Positions 8,848-16,337 of a DNA stretch of 55,173 nucleotides are shown piece after piece. The first letter of the stretch is position 1, and the number at the start of each line of letters is the position of its first letter. The stretch lies in the NCBI GenBank assembly GCA_047614125.1, contig JBLHHI010000004.1, positions 1 to 55,173 on the forward strand, given 5' to 3'. Source of the stretch: JBLHHI01 sp047614125 (GTDB taxonomy: Bacteria; Bacteroidota; Bacteroidia; NS11-12g; UBA9320). A program made the translations under genes and the position numbers. The notes under the pieces are model-generated. The model was not told the DNA's origin, did no database searches, and saw nothing but the letters and a program-made list of their open reading frames with translations.

Positions 8848-8855
8848 CAAAGGAA
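8848..8855 (-). promoter_or_regulatory. Probable -7 box for the tRNA-Glu transcript
   Basis: TTCCTTTG on the minus strand, one mismatch from TAnnTTTG, followed by CACCTTC. It lies about 120 bases before the tRNA 5' end and mirrors the gap promoter at 8896. Confidence 0.4.
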
Positions 8856-8895
8856 TAATTATTTCAGATAATACACAATAAAATTTTTAAAATTT

Positions 8896-8903
8896 TACCT
8901 TTG
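8896..8903 (+). promoter_or_regulatory. -7 box of gap
   Basis: TACCTTTG fits TAnnTTTG exactly and lies 36 bases before the gap ATG. The following GCGCCACCTTC is an inverted copy of the sequence around the divergent -7 box at 8848. Confidence 0.6.
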
Positions 8904-8938
8904 CGCCACCTTCAAAAAAAAGTAACGATAATCCAAGT

Positions 8939-9925
8939 ATGAAAGTAGCAATTAATGGTTTTGGAAGAATTGGCCGACTTGCGTTCAAATGTCTTCTGGA
9001 AAAAGAAAATGTAGAAGTGGTTGCCATCAACGACTTAACCGACAACAAAACACTTGCGCACTTGCTCAAGTACGATTCAGTACACGGAAGATTTAACGGA
9101 ACGGTTGACTTCAACGACGAATATCTCATCGTAAACGGTAAGAAAATTCACGCCCTTGCAGAAAGAGATCCAGGTGCTTTACCTTGGGCCAAACTCGGTG
9201 TCGACGTTGTTTTGGAATCAACGGGTCGGTTTACGGACCGAGATAGCGCTGGAAAACATATTACTGCAGGTGCCAAAAAAGTAGTTATTTCTGCTCCAGC
9301 TAAAGGAGATATTAAAACGGTTGTACTTGGGGTTAATGATGAAATCATTGATGGAAGCGCCGATATCTTATCAAATGCAAGTTGCACAACGAACTGTTTA
9401 GCTCCAATGGTTAAAATCTTGGATGATAACTTTGGCGTTGAACACGGATTCATGACCACTATCCACGCTTATACGGCTGATCAGAACTTACAAGATGCAC
9501 CGCACAGCGATTTGAGAAGAGCGCGTGCAGCGGCCTACTCCATTGTTCCAACGAGCACAGGAGCCGCCAAAGCGGTTGGCTTAGTCTTGCCACACCTTGC
9601 TGGTAAGTTAAACGGAAACGCGCTTCGCGTGCCCATTCCAGATGGTTCAGCAACAGATTTTGTAGCTACCTTGAAAAAGCCAGCAACGGTTGAAGAAGTA
9701 AATGCCTTGTTTAAGGCAGCTTCCGAAAACGGACCTTTAAAAGGAATTTTAGAATACACCGAAGATCCAATTGTTTCGATCGACATCGTTGGAAATCCAC
9801 ATTCGTGCATCTTTGATGCGCTTACCACTATGGCTCAAGGAAATACCGTTAAGGTAATGGGTTGGTACGATAATGAAGCGGGTTATAGCAATCGAATTGC
9901 TGATTTGATTACTCGAATCGGGTAA
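8939..9925 (+). CDS. gap: Type I glyceraldehyde-3-phosphate dehydrogenase
   Basis: 328 residues, full family length. It starts with the NAD-binding MKVAINGFGRIGR. The catalytic Cys149 sits in SNASCTTNCLAPM, with the activating His176 in TTIHAYTADQ; substrate-binding PTSTGAAKAV and the conserved C-terminal WYDNEAGYSNR are present. It oxidises glyceraldehyde-3-phosphate to 1,3-bisphosphoglycerate with NAD, in glycolysis and gluconeogenesis. The partner enzyme gene, pgk, is in the same window at 50.3-51.5 kb. The gene is monocistronic, with its own promoter (8896) and a strong terminator (9950). Confidence 0.97.
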   Translation: MKVAINGFGRIGRLAFKCLLEKENVEVVAINDLTDNKTLAHLLKYDSVHGRFNGTVDFNDEYLIVNGKKIHALAERDPGALPWAKLGVDVVLESTGRFTDRDSAGKHITAGAKKVVISAPAKGDIKTVVLGVNDEIIDGSADILSNASCTTNCLAPMVKILDDNFGVEHGFMTTIHAYTADQNLQDAPHSDLRRARAAAYSIVPTSTGAAKAVGLVLPHLAGKLNGNALRVPIPDGSATDFVATLKKPATVEEVNALFKAASENGPLKGILEYTEDPIVSIDIVGNPHSCIFDALTTMAQGNTVKVMGWYDNEAGYSNRIADLITRIG

Positions 9926-9949
9926 GATTTTCGCAAATAAACATTTGAA

Positions 9950-9978
9950 GGGTTGTAACATGGTTGCAGCCCTTTTTT
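9950..9978 (+). terminator. Intrinsic terminator of gap
   Basis: A 10-bp stem GGGTTGTAAC / GTTGCAGCCC (two G-U pairs) with an ATG loop, followed by six T. Confidence 0.85.
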
Positions 9979-9982
9979 GTGC

Positions 9983-12130
9983 CTAATATCGAATTATTTT
10001 ACGAACAATCAATTGTTCTGAATCTTCCAAGTTTACAAATCTTAGAAAATATACACCACTTCGTAAAAAGTCTAAGTCGAGAAATTGACGGGCTTCCAGA
10101 TCCAACGCTTTATAAAGAACTTGACCCGCTGCATCCAGCACCTCAACACGCCATTTACCGGCCTCAGAGAATGGCCAATCAAGCGTAAGCTGCCCATTGC
10201 TTGGATTCGGATATACAACAGGGAAATTATATTGATAGGTTTTGGGTGGATTGCATGTTGTTGGTTGTGCTGAGTTAGAACGAAAATACAAAGGTGAGAA
10301 CATCGTAGTAGTTGGACGTTTAATGTCCTTGTAATTGATTTCAACACCGTAGGTATCCATAAAATTTCGCTGAATATATAGCCAAAAATTTGGGCGGATG
10401 TTTTGACCTTGCGCATCTACAAATTGGATGTAAAAACACTCAGAGGTGTCTGGGGGACAAAAAGTTGTGTGAAACCCGCTAAAGATGGCAGCACCGCTTG
10501 CATTCACTAATACGTCCGTACAAAGTTCAGAAACAGGTTGTGATATGTATTTTATTCTGGAGTTGCTTCCTATTACCTCAAAAATTAAGTCGGCACTGTT
10601 TACAGAACTATCATTGCTTTCAATCCGAGTGAAGGTAGTGGGTGTCGTAAATGTAAACTCAACACCTTGTTCACAAGCGGGAACAACACAGCTGCCGTCA
10701 TCAATAAGGGCATTCGGGCCGAAGTTATAGGCTTTTCGGTTGGTACAACCCCAAGTTTCACATCCATCTGTCATACATAGATTCACATCGGTTTTGTAGA
10801 TAATTTCGAATTGGTGACCCGTATGGAGTGGCTTGCGATCTTCCAACGAATGGGAATACAAAAAAGAACCGTCGCTAAACGGCGAAATATTAAATGCGGA
10901 GCTGAAGGTTGGAAATAAGTCAATGGAGTCTAAAAAAGCATTGTGATAGCGATTGGTTTGGATGTTTAGATTTGAGTCAAGGGTCACGGCAACATTTCGC
11001 AAAAGAACCGGCTCAAAGAGAGCAAGTTGACTGAAACTGACAATAAATCGGCTCGCACTGAACCGCTCGATATTCAACCAATCAACCACTGCATACTCTA
11101 TGGATCCCCCCAGCGGCAAGAGACGCCTACCAAGATTTATTTTTTCGGTTATAATTTTTTTTTCAAGATTTATTCGAGTAACCATCAATGCGGCATTTGG
11201 GTTGGAGCTGGTTCCACTAAAGTCGGGCTGTTTCGGATTTTTGTACGGCAGATAGTTGTCTGTACAATGAATGAAAAGCAGATGCTTGTTGTCAGCGAAT
11301 TCCAACGCAAACTTCGTAATGAAATGCGTCGTGTCTTCAAAGTCAAAGACATCTTGTTCATTTCCGTTTAGATCAAGCTCCAACACTCTAAACGCGCTAC
11401 GCAAAATATCGGATTCTTTTATGCTGCGCTCAAGCAGGTATATTCTATCCAGTCTGCTTGGGTTTGCAACCAATGCCACGGGACCTTGAAAGACATACCG
11501 TACATCAAAACTTCTCAAAACTTCGTGTTTGCTGCCGTTCACTCGGATGAGATTGGTAGAATAATTGGCGGCAGTTTTTCTGGCCACATAAAATAAAGCG
11601 CCCCCCTGTACTTCTGCCATCAAAACTTCATTGTGTTGTTCGATGGGTTGGGAAAGAGACACGTCACTGAATTGTGTTATTTTAATTAAACCGAGTCCGG
11701 TAGTGTATGAATCGATCGGATTTTTTAACACAAATTTTGTGAATATGTACAGGGATTCATCCACCCAAAACATCGTTTGATTGTTGAAGAGGGCTACTTC
11801 AAAAGATGAAGTTGACGAAGTGTCGATACCCAGTAATTTCGGAGAGATATTCAGTGAATCAATTGCACCCCCATTTTGGTTGGTTCGATAAATGATCAAA
11901 TTTCTGGAGGACGACTGAAACCCAAGCGAATAAACGGTATCGTTATGAACTCTACTTTCCAAAAGTCCTTGCAAGTCAAATTCGCGGTGCCAATAGGTAT
12001 TTTGCGCCTCCGTGGTTGAAAACCCAATGAGCAACAAGACAAGTACTGCCAAGATTGTTAAGTTGTTTCTTTGGTATTTACCTTTGGTGGTCAATGGATT
12101 AAAATCGTAGATTGAATTCAATACCGGCAA
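9983..12130 (-). CDS. Secreted protein with T9SS type A sorting domain
   Basis: 715 residues from a TTG at 12130. An alternative TTG at 12094 (LTTKGKYQRNN...) gives a more usual signal peptide, and no ATG is available, so the start is uncertain. The hydrophobic stretch ILAVLVLLLIGF followed by TTEAQN is a signal peptide. The body is beta-rich and propeller-like without a recognised catalytic domain. Near residue 460 is the Cys-containing GCTNRKAYNFGPNALIDDGSC-type motif common in T9SS cargo. The last 80 residues (FPVVYPNPSNGQLTLDWP, VEVLDAAGQVLYK, SGVYFLRFV) are a type A sorting domain, so the protein should cross the outer membrane by type IX secretion and be surface-anchored or released. 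Confidence 0.85.
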   Translation of the reverse strand: MPVLNSIYDFNPLTTKGKYQRNNLTILAVLVLLLIGFSTTEAQNTYWHREFDLQGLLESRVHNDTVYSLGFQSSSRNLIIYRTNQNGGAIDSLNISPKLLGIDTSSTSSFEVALFNNQTMFWVDESLYIFTKFVLKNPIDSYTTGLGLIKITQFSDVSLSQPIEQHNEVLMAEVQGGALFYVARKTAANYSTNLIRVNGSKHEVLRSFDVRYVFQGPVALVANPSRLDRIYLLERSIKESDILRSAFRVLELDLNGNEQDVFDFEDTTHFITKFALEFADNKHLLFIHCTDNYLPYKNPKQPDFSGTSSNPNAALMVTRINLEKKIITEKINLGRRLLPLGGSIEYAVVDWLNIERFSASRFIVSFSQLALFEPVLLRNVAVTLDSNLNIQTNRYHNAFLDSIDLFPTFSSAFNISPFSDGSFLYSHSLEDRKPLHTGHQFEIIYKTDVNLCMTDGCETWGCTNRKAYNFGPNALIDDGSCVVPACEQGVEFTFTTPTTFTRIESNDSSVNSADLIFEVIGSNSRIKYISQPVSELCTDVLVNASGAAIFSGFHTTFCPPDTSECFYIQFVDAQGQNIRPNFWLYIQRNFMDTYGVEINYKDIKRPTTTMFSPLYFRSNSAQPTTCNPPKTYQYNFPVVYPNPSNGQLTLDWPFSEAGKWRVEVLDAAGQVLYKALDLEARQFLDLDFLRSGVYFLRFVNLEDSEQLIVRKIIRY

Positions 12131-12168
12131 GTTACTATAAAATATTGTGGAAGGAGTATATTCGATTC

Positions 12169-13098
12169 ATGAAAGTAAAAGGAAGAATTTGGCGAATTGT
12201 ATTTTGGTTTTTGTTGGGGTTTACCGCGCTATTTATTTTTAGAATAATATATGGGTACACCAGTAAATCAAACAATTACGACAGTTCATACATCGAGAAC
12301 TTCTTTGTAGATCGGGATGTTAAACGCAACTATGCAAGCTCAAAATACAACATTAGTAGAGGGGATAGAAGCTCTGCCAAGTCTAATGACAACGCATCTG
12401 CTTCAACTGAAACCACGGTTGAAAGCGGTCAAGCATTAGATGTTAATCAGAAATACGAAAAAACCGCTGAAATAAGGAGTAAGTCTTCGCAGTTTGCAAA
12501 AGACAAACAAAGCGCCGAAACCAGAATAAAAAGCCAGAATGCCATCGTTCAATTTGAACAACGCAATGGCAACCAAGGAAATCGCGAGTGGCACATATCG
12601 GTTGGAGTTCAGCCTCAGATGTTCGACACCATGCAAGCATTTTTCTCGAAACTTGGAAGCGTCAAATTTGCCGAGATTACCAAGACCGATAAAACGAGTG
12701 AATTCAAGAACTTAAATGCAAAGAAAAACTCATTGGAAAAGACTCGAAACGCGCTGTTGGAACTTAAAGGCCACACTGGAAAAATTGATGAGTTTGTTAA
12801 CCTAAGCAATCGCATTTTAGAAATTGAATCCGAACTGCAAGGCTTGGGAGTGTTGTTGGGTGAATTCTCCGAGGAAAACGAATTCTGTACCGTAAAGTTT
12901 TCATTGATTGAATCGCGACCACTTATTCCCATCAGTTTGCTGCATCGATTAAAGGTAGCCTTCGAATGGACCACCATGTATTATTTAATGTTCGTTACGG
13001 TAATTCTTTGTGCTTCCGCTGCGGCATTTTTCATCCTTCTTTTGATAGAAAAGCTCCAAGGGCTCGGAAAAATAATCAAAAAAATGAACGACAAATAA
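12169..13098 (+). CDS. DUF4349 family membrane-anchored coiled-coil protein
   Basis: 309 residues from ATG 12169; a frame from 12112 would overlap the divergent gene. There is an N-terminal transmembrane segment (IVFWFLLGFTALFIFRIIYG), a Ser/Asn-rich linker, then a DUF4349 region with HISVGVQPQMFDTMQAFFSK and a coiled coil (LNAKKNSLEKTRNALLELK ... LSNRILEIESELQGL). A C-terminal transmembrane helix follows (YYLMFVTVILCASAAAFFIL) with a basic tail. DUF4349 proteins are envelope proteins of unknown role. A TACCTTTG -7 box at about 12079 on the plus strand probably drives it from inside the 5' end of the divergent gene. Confidence 0.8.
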   Translation: MKVKGRIWRIVFWFLLGFTALFIFRIIYGYTSKSNNYDSSYIENFFVDRDVKRNYASSKYNISRGDRSSAKSNDNASASTETTVESGQALDVNQKYEKTAEIRSKSSQFAKDKQSAETRIKSQNAIVQFEQRNGNQGNREWHISVGVQPQMFDTMQAFFSKLGSVKFAEITKTDKTSEFKNLNAKKNSLEKTRNALLELKGHTGKIDEFVNLSNRILEIESELQGLGVLLGEFSEENEFCTVKFSLIESRPLIPISLLHRLKVAFEWTTMYYLMFVTVILCASAAAFFILLLIEKLQGLGKIIKKMNDK

Positions 13099-13201
13099 TA
13101 GGAATTAAAATGTTGATTGTTAAAGGATAATGAGATTTTTGTTGATGTATACTTTAAACAAATAATTTGAATTGGACACAAAAAATATTGACAATCATAC
13201 A

Positions 13202-14152
13202 ATGAACATATTAGGACAGGAAATAGCAAGAGGCAGCCATCACGTGTTGGATTTAGAAGTTGCGAAACTGCATACTCGAACGCCAATTAAAGTTCCAGTG
13301 ATTGTTACGCGGTCTAAAAAAGATGGGCCGGTGGTCTTATTAATGGCTGGCGTTCATGGCGATGAGGTAAACGGCGTAGCGATTGTTCGGGAATTAATCC
13401 GGCGTAAAATGCACCGACCAAAGCTTGGAACGATCATCTGCATACCGGTGTTTAACATCTTCGGATACCTCATTCAAACTCGAGAATTTCCAGATGGAAG
13501 AGATTTGAACCGAATGTTTCCTGGGTCGGCCAATGGCTCATTGGCCAGTCAATTTGCACATCAGTTTATACAAGAAATTGCGCCATTAGCTGATATTGTC
13601 ATGGATTTTCATACCGGTGGAGCAGACCGAATCAATGCAGCCCAGCTTCGGTGCGATTTCAACAAGGTCTATGAACGCGAGTTGGCAGAGGTATTTAATG
13701 CACCGTTTACCGTTCATTCCGGCACCATTCCCAAATCGCTCCGTGATGCCTTACACAGCTTGGGTAAGCCGGTTTTGCTGTTTGAAGGTGGTAAATCTAG
13801 ACACTTAGATACCCAAATAATACAACATGGCGTGGATGGGTGCATTCGGGTTTTAAATTACTTAGGTATGCAAAATGCATCGGTTGAATCCGAGCAGAAT
13901 TCTCGGGTAATCACAAATTCAAAGTGGATTCGTGCCCCGTACTCAGGTATGTTTATCGCAAGGGTTAACAACGGCAACAAAGTTTTGGCAAAGGAAGTAA
14001 TTGGAGAAATTCAGGACCCCTTTGGCGGCTTCGAACGAAGGGTTAAAGCCCCGCACGATGGATACATATTTTGTGTTAATGCCGCACCCATCGTTAACAA
14101 GGGCGACGCACTTTTTCACATCAGTATTGAAACAACAGCCGTGGAAGATTAA
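13202..14152 (+). CDS. Succinylglutamate desuccinylase/aspartoacylase family hydrolase
   Basis: 316 residues from ATG 13202 (a TTG at 13172 is possible). It is a zinc carboxypeptidase-like deacylase. Zinc ligands are visible in GVHGDEVNGV (His and Glu) and MDFHTGG (His); substrate-binding FPDGRDLNRMFPG and the catalytic Glu region LLFEGGK are present. The C-terminal beta domain (RAPYSGMFIARVNNGNKV) is usual for the family. Members remove acyl groups from N-acyl amino acids, but the subgroup with this length and tail is not assigned to one substrate. Neighbours give no pathway clue. Confidence 0.88.
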   Translation: MNILGQEIARGSHHVLDLEVAKLHTRTPIKVPVIVTRSKKDGPVVLLMAGVHGDEVNGVAIVRELIRRKMHRPKLGTIICIPVFNIFGYLIQTREFPDGRDLNRMFPGSANGSLASQFAHQFIQEIAPLADIVMDFHTGGADRINAAQLRCDFNKVYERELAEVFNAPFTVHSGTIPKSLRDALHSLGKPVLLFEGGKSRHLDTQIIQHGVDGCIRVLNYLGMQNASVESEQNSRVITNSKWIRAPYSGMFIARVNNGNKVLAKEVIGEIQDPFGGFERRVKAPHDGYIFCVNAAPIVNKGDALFHISIETTAVED

Positions 14153-14186
14153 AAAACTTCGACTATCTTGAGCCAAAATATCTCGC

Positions 14187-14444
14187 ATGCAAAATCTAAA
14201 AACACATTCCGAATCGGCCATAGCGCATTTGAAATCATTTTACCCCAATGCACAAAATGTTTTGGTGGATGAACTCGAAGTTTCGGCGGATCGTAAAATG
14301 TGCAGTCTTACACTTAGCTATGACGTTGAGCCGAATACACCCTCTGAACTGCTTTCTGTTAAGAAAACCACATGCTACAAGGTCTTTCAAATCGAAATCA
14401 AAACCGGCGAGCTGCTGAGCATGATGAATCGGGAGGATTATTAG
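14187..14444 (+). CDS. Small conserved-looking hypothetical protein
   Basis: 85 residues, soluble, no signal peptide. The pattern is an N-terminal helix (TESAIAHLKSFYP-like), then beta strands (CSLTLSYDVEP, CYKVFQIEIKTGELLSM). It follows the AstE-like gene by 34 bases on the same strand, so it may be cotranscribed. I do not recognise the family. Confidence 0.6.
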   Translation: MQNLKTHSESAIAHLKSFYPNAQNVLVDELEVSADRKMCSLTLSYDVEPNTPSELLSVKKTTCYKVFQIEIKTGELLSMMNREDY

Positions 14445-14453
14445 CAAGTGAAT

Positions 14454-15566
14454 ATGAAATCACTTTTATGCGTATACATTGTGTTCATTCTTACATCTTG
14501 CTGGATAGCTGGACGAAGTCAACATTACAAAAAGAAACCTAAGGAATTTTAAGGAGAATGGGATAAAGGCTACAGTTATACGCTTTCGAGCAAACCGGTT
14601 TATCAATCACATCAACAGCGAGATTTTATAAATGAGAATTTTAATGAAATTCCTTTTGAAATATTGAATCAAGCCGAGGATTTGATGGATTCAACCATTT
14701 GGGCATCAAAGTGTTATAAGTTCATTTATTCTCCAGATTCTTCTAAATTCCTTGCCTTCTTTGCGGGTTCTGGTCCAACAGGAAGTCACAGCAATAAATT
14801 TGGTGGTGCCACCAACTTCAAGAACAATTATCAATCCAAACTTCCAGAATTTAATGGATACATGTTATGGGGTATGAAGCATGAAGGCGCATGGTATTTT
14901 GATAAAGGAACTACCTTGGTTTTTAACGACTCCAACTTGACTCAAGCAAAGGATGATTTTTTGTTCTACTCACTTCAACGCCAAAATTTCTTCGAGAACT
15001 TCCTTTCTGATGATTACCAATTTTGGGAACGCGGTGGCCCTGGAGTTCAGTTTCTTCCATTGAGAGCAGAGAATTATTTGTCGGTGTATGGTAAGTGTTA
15101 TGAAGGACTTCCCGTTATTGTAGCTTCTGGAAAAAAGGCGCATCGATGGGTATCGAAAGATGCTTGTAACCAATGGTTTGAAAGCAATATTGAGCGTATT
15201 AAAGGCCAGGATTCTCTATTTTTTAACAACGATTTTCCGCACCGATTCCATAAAAATCATTTTGATTTAATTTCGGTGGATCAAGATAAGGTTATGCTTT
15301 CCTTTTATCACAAAGACAAAGATGATATGCTTTGGATGTCGTTTCTCTACGTCCAATTAAATAACGATACGGTGGAACAGGTATTTTTATGGAAGAAATC
15401 CATTTCATTTCCAAATGGCTGGGAAATGTCGGTCCTTCTACCCTTTTACCGGCAGTGTATACCCGAGTGGAACTACGCGAACGAAGTTATTTGTGACGAT
15501 TCGTTTTGGGAGAAGTATGTGGAGTTGGTAGAGGATGGGACCTATACGTTTTTAACGAAATTGTGA
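14454..15566 (+). pseudogene. Lipoprotein gene interrupted by an in-frame TAA
   Basis: From ATG 14454 the frame encodes a lipoprotein signal (MKSLLCVYIVFILTSC, lipobox LTSC) and stops at codon 33 (TAA, 14550-14552). The same frame then continues open to 15566 with a coherent soluble domain (GEWDKGYSYTLSSKP, FAGSGPTGSHSNKFGG, WERGGPGVQFLPLRAENY, FHKNHFDLISVDQDKV). The intact ancestor would have been about 370 residues. The downstream part could in principle start at a TTG (14664), but then it would lack its export signal. I do not recognise the domain. It is a probable pseudogene, or the base at 14550-14552 is a sequencing error. Confidence 0.75.
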
Positions 15567-15705
15567 TGATTTGCTGGGCTGTAATCTAAACAATTTCAAA
15601 AATGTATTGTATCTGGTATTGGTGACATCTGGATAATCAAAGTGGTTTGGTTTTTCAAGAACAAAGAAGCCACTGGTCTCTCCAAGGCATTTGCTAACAT
15701 TGAGT

Positions 15706-15966
15706 TTACTTCTTCAAGTAAGAATCAATGATAGACATTTTGTGCACTCGTCCAATACCTGATTTAAACCATTTTTCCCTAGTCATTGCATCGCTTTTCT
15801 TTTCATATTCTTCGTAATGAAGCTGCACCCAGGGCCGACCTTTGGATGTAAAAGATCTCTGAGTTGAATTGTTGTGTTCTATAAGTCTTCTGTGGAGATT
15901 GTTGGTATAACCAACATATGATTTGCCCAATGAATGGGAATAGAGGATGTACAAGGAGTATTTCAT
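15706..15966 (-). CDS. GIY-YIG domain endonuclease-like protein (UPF0213 type)
   Basis: 86 residues from ATG 15966. The frame continues upstream through a terminator and a tRNA-like sequence, so longer starts are rejected. SLYILYS and SYVGYT form the GIY-YIG core, followed by LHRRLIEHN and AMTREKWFKSGIGR, with the family Arg and Glu residues in place. These small stand-alone GIY-YIG proteins are common in Bacteroidota. Their DNA-cutting role is inferred from the fold only. It lies directly after the tRNA-Phe cluster; the family includes mobile nucleases, so it may be linked to the rearrangement there. Confidence 0.85.
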   Translation of the reverse strand: MKYSLYILYSHSLGKSYVGYTNNLHRRLIEHNNSTQRSFTSKGRPWVQLHYEEYEKKSDAMTREKWFKSGIGRVHKMSIIDSYLKK

Positions 15967-15985
15967 AGTCGTTGAAAGTTTGGTT

Positions 15986-16023
15986 TTAAAAAAGTACAGC
16001 TCTTTGAAAACCAAAGAGCTGTA
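15986..16023 (-). terminator. Intrinsic terminator after the tRNA-Phe-like copy
   Basis: A perfect 12-bp stem TACAGCTCTTTG / CAAAGAGCTGTA with a five-base loop. A run of six T residues follows on the minus strand after one unpaired base. Confidence 0.85.
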
Positions 16024-16032
16024 TTTATAAAG

Positions 16033-16104
16033 TGGTGTGGGGCGGGTTTGAACCGCCGACACATGGATTTTCAGTCCATTTCCGCCTGTGGCGGATACCG
16101 CACC
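16033..16104 (-). pseudogene. tRNA-Phe-like gene with the D arm replaced by a hairpin
   Basis: It is identical to the intact tRNA-Phe at 16152 in acceptor, anticodon (GAA) and T arms. Positions 10-25 are replaced by TCCGCCACAGGCGGA, a 6-bp stem with a three-base loop, in place of GCTCAGTTGGTAGAGC. The G18-G19 pair that contacts the T loop is missing, so normal tertiary folding is unlikely. It has its own terminator (15986). It is probably a pseudogene made by duplication and invasion of a palindromic repeat, but it could be transcribed. Confidence 0.8.
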
Positions 16105-16117
16105 AATTTTTGGCAAC

Positions 16118-16149
16118 AAAAAAGCCTCAAATCACTCCAAGGCTTTATT
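16118..16149 (-). terminator. Intrinsic terminator of tRNA-Phe
   Basis: A 7-bp stem AAAGCCT / AGGCTTT with a 12-base loop. A T run follows on the minus strand, between the two tRNA copies. Confidence 0.7.
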
Positions 16150-16151
16150 TG

Positions 16152-16224
16152 TGGTGTGGGGCGGGTTTGAACCGCCGACACATGGATTTTCAGTCCATTG
16201 CTCTACCAACTGAGCTACCGCACC
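16152..16224 (-). tRNA. tRNA-Phe (anticodon GAA)
   Basis: A 73-nt minus-strand cloverleaf: D arm GCTCAGTTGGTAGAGC, anticodon arm ATGGACTGAAAATCCAT (GAA), T arm GGCGGTTCAAACCCGCC, discriminator A, no encoded CCA. The acceptor stem GGTGCGG / CCACACC has a C5-A68 mismatch. A T at position 5 would pair, as in the GGTGTGG form I recall for related tRNA-Phe genes. Confidence 0.93.
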
Positions 16225-16225
16225 A

Positions 16226-16264
16226 AGTATTTTAATCCATTTCCGCCGAGGCGGATACCGCACC
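16226..16264 (-). repeat. Truncated 5' fragment of the hairpin-bearing tRNA-Phe copy
   Basis: On the minus strand it reads GGTGCGGTATCCGCC, then TC, then GGCGGAAATGGA: acceptor strand, inserted hairpin and first anticodon-stem strand of the 16033 copy. It then stops matching just before the intact tRNA-Phe begins. Confidence 0.8.
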
Positions 16265-16337
16265 AACATCCGTCATTTCTAACGGGGTGCAAAAATAGCG
16301 GATATTTTTATTTTACAAACCAAGAATTGAATAAAAA

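Noticed and set aside
7576..14552. In-frame stops as recoding (reassigned TAA or selenocysteine-like)
   Set aside because: TAA is the normal stop of many intact genes here, the third case uses TAG, and no special RNA structure follows the codons. Nonsense mutation or sequencing error is simpler.
15967..16119. Longer start for the GIY-YIG gene
   Set aside because: The extension would translate a terminator hairpin and a tRNA-like sequence; the GIY-YIG domain begins at the Met at 15966.
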